Of a stretch of 64,000 bases of DNA, positions 31,196 to 40,787 are shown piece by piece (position 1 is the stretch's first letter; each line of letters begins with the position of its first letter). Both the position numbers and the translations under genes were made by a program. The notes below the pieces were generated by a model. That model ran no database searches. It was not told the origin of the DNA and saw only the letters and a program-made list of their open reading frames with translations. The stretch lies in IMG/VR virus record IMGVR_UViG_3300032308_002246, positions 1-64,000 of that record; one strand, written 5' to 3'. Source of the stretch: a virus.

Positions 31196-33124
31196 ATGTC
31201 AATTTTTTCCGAAGAATTTCTTTTGTCGTACAAGACCAAAACACCACCATGGGGTTTTGGCGGACTTGGTGAGGTTGTTTACCTCCGAACATATAGTCGC
31301 ACGATTGAGGAGCTCGGACGAAACGAGACTTGGGTAGAGACAGTCACACGCGTGATTGATGGAGCGATTGAAATTGGCGTTCCGTACACCAAGGCGGAAG
31401 CCGAAGAGCTCTTTGACCACATGTTCAATCTTCGCTGCTCATTTTCCGGTCGTGCTTTATGGCAACTCGGAACACCACTCGTCAAGAAGTTCAGTGGCTC
31501 GTCTCTTAACAACTGCTACTTCACCAACATTGAAAAGATTGAAGACTTTGAGCTTCTTTTTGAATACTTGATGCTCGGTGGTGGCGTTGGCTTCTCGGTA
31601 GAGCGCTCAAAGATTCACGACTTGCCAAAGGTTAAGGCTGGCGTTTCTATCGTTCATGAACGCTCAAATGATGCAGACATCATCGTCCCTGACTCACGCC
31701 AGGGCTGGAAGCGTCTACTCCATGCAGTGTTGAAGTCATACTTTGACACTGGCAAGTCTTTTTCTTACTCAACAATCCTTATTCGTGAGTATGGCGCACC
31801 TCTTAAGACATTCGGTGGAACGGCATCAGGACCAGGCGCACTCATCGAAGGAATTACAGACATTTGCAAGGTGATGCAGAATCGCGAGGGCAAGAAGCTT
31901 CGCTCAATTGATGTGCTTGATATTTGCAACATCATTGGCCGAATTGTTGTTTCTGGTTCGTCGCGTCGCTCAGCACAGATTGCAATCGGAGACCCAGACG
32001 ATGTTCTTTTCATTCGTGCAAAGAATTGGGCTTCAGGAAATGTTCCTGCATGGCGCGCTAACTCAAACAACTCTATCTACGCAGATGCTTACGAAGAAAT
32101 CATGTCAGAACTTTGGAAAGGCTATGACGGAACGGGTGAGCCTTACGGTTTGGTAAACCGAAAGCTTGCACGCCAATATGGTCGTCTTGGTGAGAAGCGT
32201 CCAGACCCAACAATCGAGGGCTTTAATCCATGTGCTGAAATTGCACTTGGCGACGGCGAGTCTTGCAACCTTTCAACAATCTTCCTTCCAAACATTGAGT
32301 CAGAAGAACAGCTTCACTCCGTGTCAAAGCTTCTCTACATGACACAGAAGCACATTACGCGAATGAACTATCCGTACGAGAAGACGGTAACCATGGTTAC
32401 AAAGAACGCACGTCTCGGACAGAGTGTCACCGGAGTTCTTCAGTGTTCAGAAGAACAAATTAGCTGGTTGTCTGGTGGTTACGATTACCTGCGTTCCGTG
32501 GACGCAGCCTATTCGTCCGAGCATGATTTTCCTGAGTCGGTGCGTTTGACAACGGTTCAGCCATCAGGAACTCTCTCGTTGCTCCCAGGTGTTACCCCTG
32601 GAATCCATCCAGCATTCGCTCCGTACTACATCCGCCGTGTGCGCTTTGGCTCATCCGACCCACTAGTTGACGCTTGTCGCAAGCGTGGCTACAAGGTTGT
32701 TTGGGATATCGGTATTGACGGTCGTGAAGACCATACCCGATATGTGGTTGAGTTCCCTTGCAAGTCGCCAGAAACAGCTGTCCTTGCCTCTGCTATGACC
32801 GCAATCGAGCAACTTGAGTGGGTAAAGAAAATGCAGACAATTTGGGCAGACAACGCTGTTTCAGTCACGGTTTACTACCGCAAAGAAGAGCTTGAATCAA
32901 TCAAGGATTGGCTCTCAAAGAACTACGACAAGGGCGTAAAGTCCGTTTCATTCCTTCTCCACACGGACCACAACTTCCCGTTGCCTCCGTATGAAGAGGT
33001 GTCCAAAGAGGCTTACGAGAAGCTCATTTCAAAAATTGACTTCTTAGTACCCCTCCAAGACGCAGCTTTTGGAGATGCGTTGGCCCTGGATGACTGCTCA
33101 ACAGGTGCCTGCCCAATCAAGTAG
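31196..33124 (+). CDS. class II (B12-dependent) ribonucleotide reductase
   Basis: 642 aa, monomeric RTPR type. N-terminal LSYKTKTPPWGFGGLGEVVY and TYSRTIEELGRNETW; the core has SGRALWQLGT and SLNNCYFTNIEKIEDF, GGGVGFSVERSKIH, FNPCAEIALGDGESCNLSTI (active-site Cys and Glu), and a C-terminal pair CSTGACPIK used for re-reduction. It makes deoxyribonucleotides using adenosylcobalamin without oxygen. GAGGGG lies before the ATG. Needs thioredoxin (17.6 kb) or another dithiol. Confidence 0.93.
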   Translation: MSIFSEEFLLSYKTKTPPWGFGGLGEVVYLRTYSRTIEELGRNETWVETVTRVIDGAIEIGVPYTKAEAEELFDHMFNLRCSFSGRALWQLGTPLVKKFSGSSLNNCYFTNIEKIEDFELLFEYLMLGGGVGFSVERSKIHDLPKVKAGVSIVHERSNDADIIVPDSRQGWKRLLHAVLKSYFDTGKSFSYSTILIREYGAPLKTFGGTASGPGALIEGITDICKVMQNREGKKLRSIDVLDICNIIGRIVVSGSSRRSAQIAIGDPDDVLFIRAKNWASGNVPAWRANSNNSIYADAYEEIMSELWKGYDGTGEPYGLVNRKLARQYGRLGEKRPDPTIEGFNPCAEIALGDGESCNLSTIFLPNIESEEQLHSVSKLLYMTQKHITRMNYPYEKTVTMVTKNARLGQSVTGVLQCSEEQISWLSGGYDYLRSVDAAYSSEHDFPESVRLTTVQPSGTLSLLPGVTPGIHPAFAPYYIRRVRFGSSDPLVDACRKRGYKVVWDIGIDGREDHTRYVVEFPCKSPETAVLASAMTAIEQLEWVKKMQTIWADNAVSVTVYYRKEELESIKDWLSKNYDKGVKSVSFLLHTDHNFPLPPYEEVSKEAYEKLISKIDFLVPLQDAAFGDALALDDCSTGACPIK

Positions 33125-33173
33125 CTCTTGAATTTTTGAATATTTGCGCCTAGTGTTTAGGCATGGGGCACAA

Positions 33174-33296
33174 ATGAAAAAACTGGTTAAAAAGACTGTA
33201 CAGATTGAGCGTACGCCCCTGCACGGACAAGAGGATATTTCGTATTGGGAAGAAGTTGAAGAAGACGAACCAAAAGACGAAGAAGAGACTTCTTAA
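33174..33296 (+). CDS. 40-aa charged hypothetical protein
   Basis: MKKLVKKTVQIERTPLHGQE then DISYWEEVEEDEPKDEEETS: basic first half, highly acidic second half. GGGG is five bases before the ATG. It lies between RNR and an oxygenase. Real but unassigned. Confidence 0.5.
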   Translation: MKKLVKKTVQIERTPLHGQEDISYWEEVEEDEPKDEEETS

Positions 33297-33333
33297 ATAC
33301 GTTGGTGTAGTATTCCAATAGGAGGAAAAGCTG

Positions 33334-34215
33334 ATGGACTTTGAATACGAAGAAATTTACGACTTTATATTCGTTTATAAAAAGCTACTCCCAAATCATC
33401 AAGAGATATATCGCTCACTCAGAGAGAGCAAGGATAGAAACTCTGATAAAAACTTTTATGCCAATTGGACACCTTGGTACACATTTGGCTTTATGGCTTT
33501 GATTCAAGAGGGCAACGGTGACCCAGAGATTTCAAACTTTGAAAGACAGTGTTACCGTGAAACAACACATGCCATCCATGAGGCAATGCGGCACTACCAG
33601 AGAGTAAACGGGATATCAGACCCAAACACGGGTAATGAGCTTCCACTTCTTACAATGCCTGGTCCATGTACATACAAAGAACACTCATCTGACGGCAATA
33701 GCAATGACCCAAAAGCCATGAGTTATCACGTTGACTTCATTCCGGAAACAGTAAATTTTCCAGGAGAAAAGTTCATGATTACATCATGCACCTACCCAAA
33801 TGATGACTACGAGGGTGGCGAGATAGAGTTTTGGGCTGATGGTAAGGCAATAAGGTACAAGCCAAAAGCTGGCGAAATACTCGTTTTCCCTTCTGGTAAC
33901 CCATTATTCCCCGGAGACGGTCGACCATACTTTCACTCGGTATGCGCAACAGGCAGTGGTGAAAAATATCTATTTAGAGCATTTGGCAAATACGAGGACC
34001 CAGTCACACCAGAATGGGAATCTGGTGTTGAAAAACACGGTGAAGAACAATGGAAAAAAATGGTTTGCGGAAATGATAAAAATGCAAAAGATGTTTATTC
34101 AAAAGCCGGACCTGCATTGATGATGTTTGATAAAGGCGTTCCTTCTATTTCACAAGAGCTATTCAAGGCATATAACAGCAATATGGCCGGCGAATACAAA
34201 GTCAGGGGTGCATGA
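33334..34215 (+). CDS. 2-oxoglutarate/Fe(II) oxygenase (P4H-like)
   Basis: 293 aa, ATG after AGGAGG. MSYHVDFIPETVNFPGEKFM gives HxD, then CTYPNDDYEGGEIEFWADGK (a typical double-stranded beta-helix turn), AGEILVFPSGNPLFPGDGRP and YFHSVCATG with the second histidine. The prolyl-4-hydroxylase/PiuC-like pattern is clear. Substrate unknown; in the block following RNR. Confidence 0.8.
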   Translation: MDFEYEEIYDFIFVYKKLLPNHQEIYRSLRESKDRNSDKNFYANWTPWYTFGFMALIQEGNGDPEISNFERQCYRETTHAIHEAMRHYQRVNGISDPNTGNELPLLTMPGPCTYKEHSSDGNSNDPKAMSYHVDFIPETVNFPGEKFMITSCTYPNDDYEGGEIEFWADGKAIRYKPKAGEILVFPSGNPLFPGDGRPYFHSVCATGSGEKYLFRAFGKYEDPVTPEWESGVEKHGEEQWKKMVCGNDKNAKDVYSKAGPALMMFDKGVPSISQELFKAYNSNMAGEYKVRGA

Positions 34216-34793
34216 TGAGCTTGTACAAGGGCAAAAGCGAGCAAGAAAAATTCGCTCTAGCTATGAGCGGCCATAAAAAAGAAGGCTTCTATGTTGAACT
34301 TGGCGCATACCATTCAACAGAAGGAAGCAATACTTATCACATGGAACAAGACTATGAGTGGTCTGGTGTTTCATTTGAAATAGTTGAAGAACGAAGAAAA
34401 GAATTTGAAAAAAACAGAAAAAACCCATGCTTTGGCGATGCACTTGAATTTGATTATTTATCTTATTTCAAAGAAAACAACTTTCCTAAACAAATAGATT
34501 ATCTGCAAGTTGATATTGATGCTGGTTACGACACGAACATCAAGCCTCTAACACCATTTACAACGCTTCTTGGTTTAATCACTCTTCCTCTTACTCAGTA
34601 CAGATTTAATGTAATCGTATTTGAGCACGATGCAAATATGTACTGGAGGATGGAATCCTCTAGAGACGCACAACGAGAGATTCTAGATGGTCTTGGATAC
34701 ACACTGATTTGGAAAGAAGAGCACGAAGACTGGTGGATTGACTGTGGCGCAATTGACCACCAGCTTGCTCGAAAATACTTTTACGAAAACTGA
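34212..34793 (+). CDS. FkbM-like methyltransferase
   Basis: 193 aa, overlapping the upstream stop as ATGATGA. EGFYVELGAYHSTEGSNTYH holds the SAM-binding VELGAYHS, and SFEIVEERRKEFEKNR the second strand with an acidic residue; DYLQVDIDAGYDTN follows. FkbM-type methyltransferases modify hydroxyl groups of sugars or natural products. Likely acts with the neighbouring oxygenases. Confidence 0.72.
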   Translation: MMSLYKGKSEQEKFALAMSGHKKEGFYVELGAYHSTEGSNTYHMEQDYEWSGVSFEIVEERRKEFEKNRKNPCFGDALEFDYLSYFKENNFPKQIDYLQVDIDAGYDTNIKPLTPFTTLLGLITLPLTQYRFNVIVFEHDANMYWRMESSRDAQREILDGLGYTLIWKEEHEDWWIDCGAIDHQLARKYFYEN

Positions 34794-34797
34794 TTAC

Positions 34798-35430
34798 ATG
34801 TTTGACACTCTGATAAGAACCGAGTTAGTTGACGCAGACACTCTTCTTGTTCTCAAAAAACATTGCGCTAAGTCGGATTTCTACATAAACGAATCTTACG
34901 GAGGCTTGCCAGCAGAATCAGATGTGAACAGAAATGGATTTACTGATAGGCAGATTAAAGAGCTTGGTCTACCGGCTGTCCCAAATGAGGTTTTACGTGC
35001 ACATCGTTTTATTGATATGAGCGAAGAGGTTAAATTAATTGCATCTGACATAAACAGAAAATGCAAAGAGTTAATTCTTGATGTATACGGCAAAAAACAA
35101 ACCTACATGCAGGGTGGCGATTTTGTCAGATACGGAGTTGGTCAGTCTCTTCCATATCACCAGGATTGGACATTGTCTGAATGGGTGATGAAGCACAATC
35201 TCCCAATCGTTCACTTGTCGTCTGTTTTTTACATAAATGACGACTACGAGGGAGGAGAGCTTCTGTTTTCATCTAAAAAAATGGATGGCTACGACCATGA
35301 TGTTTTATCGTTAAAGCCAAAAGCTGGAACCATCGTGTTTTTTGATGCCCTTCAGTGGCATGCGTCTTCACCAGTTGAAAACGGCTTCAAGTATGCAAGC
35401 ACCAATTTCTACACCCTAGAAGACAAGTAA
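34798..35430 (+). CDS. 2-oxoglutarate/Fe(II) oxygenase
   Basis: 210 aa from ATG 34798. SLPYHQDWTLSEWVMKHNLP gives HxD, VFYINDDYEGGELLFSSKKM the shared turn, and IVFFDALQWHASSPVENGF the distal histidine. Its NDDYEGGE block matches the oxygenase at 33334, suggesting a paralogous pair. Only 4 bases follow the methyltransferase stop. Confidence 0.78.
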   Translation: MFDTLIRTELVDADTLLVLKKHCAKSDFYINESYGGLPAESDVNRNGFTDRQIKELGLPAVPNEVLRAHRFIDMSEEVKLIASDINRKCKELILDVYGKKQTYMQGGDFVRYGVGQSLPYHQDWTLSEWVMKHNLPIVHLSSVFYINDDYEGGELLFSSKKMDGYDHDVLSLKPKAGTIVFFDALQWHASSPVENGFKYASTNFYTLEDK

Positions 35431-35452
35431 ATACTGTTACCATTATTAGACT

Positions 35453-36562
35453 ATGACAGTCACACGCGAAACATACAAAGAGTTTATTGGCCGAGTCAGC
35501 TATGGTGATATTGACCCGATTATCAACGCCCCAGAAACAGATTTTGAAGCCATTGACCACATAGTTAAGAACGATAGCGATGTGATATTCACTTGGGACT
35601 ATTCGTTGGTCCGGCCGCAACTCCGAAAACTCTATGAAAAAGCAAAGAATAATCAGTGGAATGGAGAAACCGCACTTGACTGGTCAACAGAAGTTGATGT
35701 TGAGCGTTCTGTTGTTGAGGACTATGCGAACTTTGGCTCAAGTCGTGAGATGTCAATTTATGACGGTAGCCCAGTTGAGAAGTGGGGAGATAAGGAATGG
35801 CTTGAATTTGGTGTCAACAGCAGACGCTGGTTGGTCTCACAGTTCATCCATGGCGAGCAAGCTGCTCTTATGTGTTCCGCAAAGCTCACACAAACGTGTC
35901 CGTGGTACGACGGGAAGCTGTATGCATCGACCCAGGTAATGGATGAAGCCAGACACGTAGAAGTGTTCGCAAAATACGCAAAAGAGAAGCTCGGTGGAAC
36001 TCTGCCATTCAACTGGCACATTCAAAGCCTTGTTGACGACACTATTGCAGATAACCGATGGGATATGACATACCTTGGAATGCAAATAATGGTTGAAGGC
36101 CTTGGCCTCGCTTCAATGGCTTATATGAGAGAACTAACCAATGAGCCACTACTCAAGCAGTTACTGAGAAATGTTATGGCTGACGAAGCACGTCATATCT
36201 CGTTTGGAATTATTTCGCTAAAAGAGATTTACGCAGAAATGAGTGACTCTGAAATCATGGAGCGCCAGCAATTTGCCTACGAAGCAAGCGTAAAACTTGG
36301 TGAGCGAATGCTTCAACAGGAAGTTTACGAGAAAATGGGAGTTAAGACGAAAGACATTGCTCCATACTTATTGAAAGACCCAGCACAAGCTTGGATTCGT
36401 AAAATGTTGGCCGCAAAGATAGTCCCAAATGTAAGCAAACTTGGGTTACTTGACCGAAATGGCGCTTGGCTGCGAAAAAAGTTTGAAGAAATGGGAACCA
36501 TAGAATTTGAAACACTTGGGGATTCAGAAGAAGAGTTTGCAGCTTTCGTACACAGCTACTAA
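35453..36562 (+). CDS. ferritin-like diiron protein
   Basis: 369 aa. Four helices carry the diiron ligands: FIHGEQAALM, QVMDEARHVEVF, QIMVEGLGLASMAY and ADEARHISFGIISL, with two ExxH pairs (EARH twice). The fold resembles aminobenzoate N-oxygenase/AurF-like and class I RNR beta proteins, but the tyrosyl-radical context is missing and there is no large subunit, so an oxygenase is likelier. Its stop overlaps the next start. Confidence 0.78.
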   Translation: MTVTRETYKEFIGRVSYGDIDPIINAPETDFEAIDHIVKNDSDVIFTWDYSLVRPQLRKLYEKAKNNQWNGETALDWSTEVDVERSVVEDYANFGSSREMSIYDGSPVEKWGDKEWLEFGVNSRRWLVSQFIHGEQAALMCSAKLTQTCPWYDGKLYASTQVMDEARHVEVFAKYAKEKLGGTLPFNWHIQSLVDDTIADNRWDMTYLGMQIMVEGLGLASMAYMRELTNEPLLKQLLRNVMADEARHISFGIISLKEIYAEMSDSEIMERQQFAYEASVKLGERMLQQEVYEKMGVKTKDIAPYLLKDPAQAWIRKMLAAKIVPNVSKLGLLDRNGAWLRKKFEEMGTIEFETLGDSEEEFAAFVHSY

Positions 36563-37209
36563 TGAAAACCCCAGAAGATTTTTCAATAAATCTTGCTTAT
36601 TCTTATGAAAAGCCAGAAGACCTAGCTCGTTACTACGACGATTCTGCTAGCCAGTATGACGATTATGTAAATCAAGTCAAATACATTCTGCACCTAAAGG
36701 TTGCGGCTGAATATGTTATGAATGTTTCAAGCTGGGGAAGAATTCTTGATATTGGCTGTGGAACCGGGTTGCTTGGACAAGCGATTTCAAACATACTTCC
36801 TTCAATGCAAATTGATGGTGTTGATATTTCTACAGAGATGCTTGGGATTGCAAAAGAAAAACAGAATCAAGTACTTAATAGGCCAAGCTATAAAAATTTA
36901 TTTTTGCACGACGTATCAAAAGATTGGTCATTTACCGACACTAGGTATGATGCACTAGTTAGCTCAGGCGTATTCACTAGCGGTCACCTTATGCCAGAGG
37001 ATATTGTTTCTTCATTGAAATTGTTGCTTGGGCGAGGTCTATTCTTATCAAGCATTAAAAAAAATCACTATGAAAAATATGGTTTTGAACAAGTTATTCA
37101 GCAGTTATTTGATGATGGACACATACTAGAGCCCTCTTTTAAAGTTGTAAATTCATATGATTCCGAGTACGATGCTGAATCGGTGATTGTTGCATTTAGA
37201 AAGATATAA
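36562..37209 (+). CDS. class I SAM-dependent methyltransferase
   Basis: 215 aa. SWGRILDIGCGTGLLGQAIS is motif I; IDGVDISTEMLGIAKEKQNQ is motif II; RYDALVSSGVFTSGHLMPED, then LLLGRGLFLSS follow. A Methyltransf_11/25-type fold. Starts within the ferritin stop (TAATG), so translated together. Substrate unknown. Confidence 0.83.
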   Translation: MKTPEDFSINLAYSYEKPEDLARYYDDSASQYDDYVNQVKYILHLKVAAEYVMNVSSWGRILDIGCGTGLLGQAISNILPSMQIDGVDISTEMLGIAKEKQNQVLNRPSYKNLFLHDVSKDWSFTDTRYDALVSSGVFTSGHLMPEDIVSSLKLLLGRGLFLSSIKKNHYEKYGFEQVIQQLFDDGHILEPSFKVVNSYDSEYDAESVIVAFRKI

Positions 37210-37211
37210 AA

Positions 37212-37284
<73 letters not shown>

Positions 37285-37363
37285 CTAAAAATGGAATAGA
37301 TTTATATTTCTCCTATATGTATTTTGTGTATTTTTTAGTGACTGTATTGTAGTTTTATGGGCT

Positions 37364-37441
37364 ATGAAGACCTATATAACAGTTTGTTCGCTTGTAGTCA
37401 TAATTGGATTTTTATCAAGCTGTATGAAAATGCGGGATTAA
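37364..37441 (+). CDS. 25-aa lipoprotein-like peptide
   Basis: MKTYITVCSLVVIIGFLSSC then MKMRD. A lysine start, hydrophobic stretch and FLSSC look like a short lipoprotein signal with a lipobox-like cysteine. Ribosome site is weak (GGG nearby), so confidence is low. Confidence 0.35.
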   Translation: MKTYITVCSLVVIIGFLSSCMKMRD

Positions 37442-37477
37442 TTTGTAATCTCTTGCTGCCGTTGGTAATCTTTTGTT

Positions 37478-38023
37478 ATGCCCAAGAGTCCAGATATTCA
37501 AAAACTTGTTGATTCTTTGCGGAGATTCACCAAGAACAATTTTGCAATGAGTCTTGTTGAATTTTATGACAAAAATAACTATTTGTCAGAAAAACAATTT
37601 TATGCGGGTAAAAATTTAGTTCGCAAGATGACTGTCAACGAACATGCTTACAGTTGGTCAATTCTTGCCGATGGTGTTTATATTGATTCTGACGAGGATG
37701 AGTCTTTTGTCCAGCTATATAAAGTTTTTTCTTTAAATGGCAAGCGCGTGATTCGCCGTCGAGGCGTAAATTCGCCTTATTGGTCTTCACTTGCGGATAA
37801 CGGGTTTGCCCATCAGCGTATTTTGAAGCTTTTGGGCGATGGTGAGATTCGCATTCTGACATTTGACGAGATGGTGGAGATTGGCCGCAAAACAGGACTT
37901 TGCTGTATTTGCGGGCGTTCTCTGGACGACGAAAAGAGTGTTGAAGCCGGTATTGGCCCTGTTTGCGCAAAGAAGATGCTGAGTGGGGCTGTTCCTGGTC
38001 CTGAGGACGAGAAGAATGTATAA
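37478..38023 (+). CDS. DUF6011 zinc-finger protein
   Basis: 181 aa. Helical N-terminal part (QKLVDSLRRFTKNNFAMSLV), a middle VFSLNGKRVIRRRGVNSPYW, and a C-terminal zinc finger CCICGRSLDDEKSVEAGIGP plus VCAKKM, which is the DUF6011 signature in actinophages. Function unknown; nucleic-acid binding is plausible. Confidence 0.72.
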   Translation: MPKSPDIQKLVDSLRRFTKNNFAMSLVEFYDKNNYLSEKQFYAGKNLVRKMTVNEHAYSWSILADGVYIDSDEDESFVQLYKVFSLNGKRVIRRRGVNSPYWSSLADNGFAHQRILKLLGDGEIRILTFDEMVEIGRKTGLCCICGRSLDDEKSVEAGIGPVCAKKMLSGAVPGPEDEKNV

Positions 38024-38048
38024 TTCTTAACAAGCATTGGAGATTCAC

Positions 38049-38336
38049 GTGGATATTCGTCATCAAATACAGGCAATTAACGATACAAACCCAGTACTGG
38101 TTCTTCCAGACTTTGGCTTAGAAGTTAATTATTCTGTAAATTTTACAGTTCAGAACATAAGTGCATCAGCGACCGTTTATATTGGTGGCGATGCTGTTCA
38201 AAGCAATGACTATGGAATCAAACTAGAAGCTGGTGTTATTGCGTCTTTTGACGGGTTCCAACGTAATGCGCAATTGTTTGCAATCACTGACACGGGCTCT
38301 AGTGCAAGCGTCGCCGTTCTTAGAGTCAGCCAGTAG
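38049..38336 (+). CDS. small putative virion protein
   Basis: 95 aa from GTG 38049, chosen because GGAG lies six bases upstream; the in-frame TTG at 38037 is too close to it. Beta-rich: VNYSVNFTVQNISASATVYI, VIASFDGFQRNAQLFAITDT. The pattern resembles small head-fiber or decoration-type proteins. The stop overlaps the next start (TAGTG). Confidence 0.58.
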   Translation: MDIRHQIQAINDTNPVLVLPDFGLEVNYSVNFTVQNISASATVYIGGDAVQSNDYGIKLEAGVIASFDGFQRNAQLFAITDTGSSASVAVLRVSQ

Positions 38337-39157
38337 TGCCATCAATTTCTATAGGCAATTCCCAGGAAATAAGTATTCTTGGGGGGCGGCATAAGCAACA
38401 TCCGTTTAATGTAAGTATTACATCTCCTTCTGCTCCGGCAGGCCCGCCTCCTCCCCCGCCTCCTCCACCACCTCCTGGAGAGTTTCTTGGAGATGGAACA
38501 TACACAATCTTGACAGGGCCAACGACTTGTGGCTCAATGCTCATTGGCGGCCAATTTAACGGAGCCGTCCTCCAGGTCACCCAAAACAATGCGCTCAACC
38601 TTGGCACTGGCTCATTTACCGTTGAGTGGTGGCAAAACCAGAATAATGTAAACAATCCTTTTGTTCGCCCATTTAGCTTTGGTACCTATCCAACTGCAAC
38701 ACTCGCAGTTTCTTACGAAGGTCCAAACTTTTTTGGATGGTTCCCAAGCGCAACTCCAGTTGGCTCACTTGGAACATACAGGAACCAATGGGTGCACTTT
38801 GCAATTACAAGACTTAATGGTGTAATTAAGGTGTTTAAAAACGGACAACAGATTGGTGGTGATATAGCAAATACCTCTAACATCGTTCATAGCACAGGTT
38901 TGACTATTGCAAACGAGACCACGCCAACTATTGCCGCTCAGTTCGGTGGTTATATAACAAACTTCCACATTATGAAGGCTTCCAAGTATTTAACAAGCTT
39001 CACCCCAGACACGAGCAAGCCAATCCCTCCAACGAGCCAGACCGTGTTACTGCTTGACTGTGACGACCCATCAAATGTGTCCAAAGACTATGTTGGACTT
39101 AACTCAACAAGCACTAGCGATAACTTCTACAACGCAGCAAATCCGTTTGGTTTCTAG
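38336..39157 (+). CDS. LamG/ConA-like fiber or adhesion protein
   Basis: 273 aa, GTG start. After an N-terminal segment a polyproline run of 11 prolines forms a rigid linker. The C-terminal 200 residues fit a LamG (concanavalin-like) jelly-roll: GSFTVEWWQNQNNVN, WVHFAITRLNGVIKVFKNG, GYITNFHIMKASKYLT. Probably binds host surface polysaccharide. Follows the small putative virion gene; together they may be a fiber pair. Confidence 0.72.
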   Translation: MPSISIGNSQEISILGGRHKQHPFNVSITSPSAPAGPPPPPPPPPPPGEFLGDGTYTILTGPTTCGSMLIGGQFNGAVLQVTQNNALNLGTGSFTVEWWQNQNNVNNPFVRPFSFGTYPTATLAVSYEGPNFFGWFPSATPVGSLGTYRNQWVHFAITRLNGVIKVFKNGQQIGGDIANTSNIVHSTGLTIANETTPTIAAQFGGYITNFHIMKASKYLTSFTPDTSKPIPPTSQTVLLLDCDDPSNVSKDYVGLNSTSTSDNFYNAANPFGF

Positions 39158-39202
39158 GTTAAACATTTGACATTTTTCTGAAAGAATGACAGTATCTAAG
39201 CA

Positions 39203-39454
39203 ATGAGCTTTTACACTGGTGATGACATCGTAAATCGTTTGGAAAATAGACTGTTTTGGTCTGACGCTCAAGAAGCCGCCACCGAGATTCAGTTGTTGCG
39301 AAAGATTGCCAATGATTGGAAGCAAACAGCAAAAACTCTTGCGCTAGATTTGGGTCATGCTGAATATGCTCAAGAGGTATACGAAGATATAGCTAGTGGC
39401 CTATACGACAAAGTTCGTGGCCGCATAAGTGAAACAAAGGAAAAAGATGCATGA
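39203..39454 (+). CDS. hypothetical coiled-coil protein
   Basis: 83 aa. DIVNRLENRLFWSDAQEAAT, EIQLLRKIANDWKQTAKTLA and EYAQEVYEDIASGLYDKVRG are helical with heptad-like spacing. Overlaps the third WhiB gene. Unknown function. Confidence 0.62.
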   Translation: MSFYTGDDIVNRLENRLFWSDAQEAATEIQLLRKIANDWKQTAKTLALDLGHAEYAQEVYEDIASGLYDKVRGRISETKEKDA

Positions 39455-39743
39455 CATTGACCTGTTAAGCGCAAACACTGAGGTCCCTAGCTTTGATGGT
39501 GCATGCCGGGGAATGCCTACCGACTGGTGGTTCCCAGAAAAAGGCGCAGGCGGAGAAGACAAGTTGAACAACGAAAAAGCTGTTCAGATTTGTAAATCAT
39601 GCAGCTCGCAAACAGAGTGCCTTGACTTCTCGTTAACATTTATGAATCTACAGGGGATTTGGGGTGGGCTCTCACACAGGCAGAGGCAACGTGAGAGGAC
39701 AAAACGTGGGGTAAAGGTAATCCAGGATAGGGTCAAACATTGA
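39447..39743 (+). CDS. WhiB-like iron-sulfur protein 3
   Basis: 98 aa from ATG 39447 with AAGGAAA upstream. FDGACRGMPTDWWFPEKG, AVQICKSCSSQTECLDFSLT and GIWGGLSHRQRQRERTKRG match the Wbl domain: four cysteines and the GIWGG turn. A basic C-terminus suits DNA binding. It is the third Wbl in the window, which is a high number. Confidence 0.93.
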   Translation: MHDIDLLSANTEVPSFDGACRGMPTDWWFPEKGAGGEDKLNNEKAVQICKSCSSQTECLDFSLTFMNLQGIWGGLSHRQRQRERTKRGVKVIQDRVKH

Positions 39744-39744
39744 T

Positions 39745-40137
39745 ATGAACGAACTATCCACAGCTATACAGCAACTTGCAAAAAAGATAAAGCCTCCTTA
39801 TTATTCGGCCATAGAAGTCGATGAGGGCTGGTATCAGTTGGTTATTGACTGCGATAAAGAGCTTTCAGAGATTGACCCTAAATACGACCTATTCCAGGTG
39901 AAGGAAAAATTTGGTGGTCTTAGATACTATTTTCAATCATCAAATCCTGATGTTAGAGACAAAATGGATTCTGTTGTTGCAAAGTATGAAGAACTTGCAA
40001 GTATTACATGCGAGGCAACCGGTAGACCAGGTGTTTTAATGAAGTCGGTCGGAAACTGGTACAAAACGCTTAGCCCGGATTACGCCGAGAACAGTCTTCA
40101 TTACGCAAAATATACCGAAGTAAAAAAAACTGATTAG
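39745..40137 (+). CDS. conserved phage protein
   Basis: 130 aa. GWYQLVIDCDKELSEIDPKY, QVKEKFGGLRYYFQ and a GNWYKTLSPDYA segment match a common phage family with a W-x-L-V, QVKEKFGGLRYY signature. Four-base overlap with the convergent 40134 gene. Role unknown. Confidence 0.66.
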   Translation: MNELSTAIQQLAKKIKPPYYSAIEVDEGWYQLVIDCDKELSEIDPKYDLFQVKEKFGGLRYYFQSSNPDVRDKMDSVVAKYEELASITCEATGRPGVLMKSVGNWYKTLSPDYAENSLHYAKYTEVKKTD

Positions 40138-40778
40138 TTCTCTATAGAACCAATTCGTTTATCTATCCGTACGCTACCGCCAGGGAATACGTTTCGCAGC
40201 ATTTCGCCATCTGCCGTAGTGACCTCCCCACCGTGGATAACTTTTCCTGGACTAAATCCATAACATGAATTAACTACGTCACATACACCAAACATCATGA
40301 TAGAAATTCTCTTGCGTCGCCATTTTGGAGCAGTGATAATCTGCTGAATCATTGGGTCTCCTGCGCGCCAGTTAATCATTCCAGCCCATGTGGAAATGTA
40401 TTCCTTTTCAAGAACTTGAGATGCTTCTGAGCCATCTACAACCGTCCCCCAGGGGTATCTGTCGTCGGCAAACCCAAGGAGAACTAGATGAGCAGGTTGG
40501 GTGTGTCGATTGTCAAGAAGAACATACCAAAGTTTGGTTAGTTCGTTTTCTGGTCCAAAAATTTCCTCGCGGTAATACCTAACAACCAAATGGCCTTCGG
40601 AATCAACCTCTCCCCATCCCCATTCGACCGTGTCTGCAGTGGGCAGTTCTTCACCAGCGCTGTACCAACGTTTTGGTGGCTGCTTATCTAGTCTGTACGA
40701 AAGCCAGCGAACATCAAAGAAGCGGTCGCTAAGTTTATTGCCTGTATCTAAGGCAAATGTTGATGGGAATTTAGCCAT
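40134..40778 (-). CDS. hypothetical protein
   Basis: 214 aa. Aromatic-rich (FFDVRWLSYRLDKQPPKRWY, VVRYYREEIFGPENELTKLW). A segment APKWRRKRISIMMFGVCDVV is superficially like a GNAT acetyltransferase motif A, but the spacing is not convincing. Paired on the minus strand with 40788. Confidence 0.6.
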   Translation of the reverse strand: MAKFPSTFALDTGNKLSDRFFDVRWLSYRLDKQPPKRWYSAGEELPTADTVEWGWGEVDSEGHLVVRYYREEIFGPENELTKLWYVLLDNRHTQPAHLVLLGFADDRYPWGTVVDGSEASQVLEKEYISTWAGMINWRAGDPMIQQIITAPKWRRKRISIMMFGVCDVVNSCYGFSPGKVIHGGEVTTADGEMLRNVFPGGSVRIDKRIGSIEN

Positions 40779-40787
40779 CCGGCTATA

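Noticed and set aside
35453-36562. Class I RNR beta subunit
   Set aside because: Diiron motifs fit, but there is no alpha subunit and RNR here is B12-dependent; an AurF-like oxygenase is likelier.
40134-40778. GNAT acetyltransferase
   Set aside because: APKWRRKRIS resembles the acetyl-CoA loop only slightly; no Q/R-x-x-G-x-G/A and flanking strands do not match.
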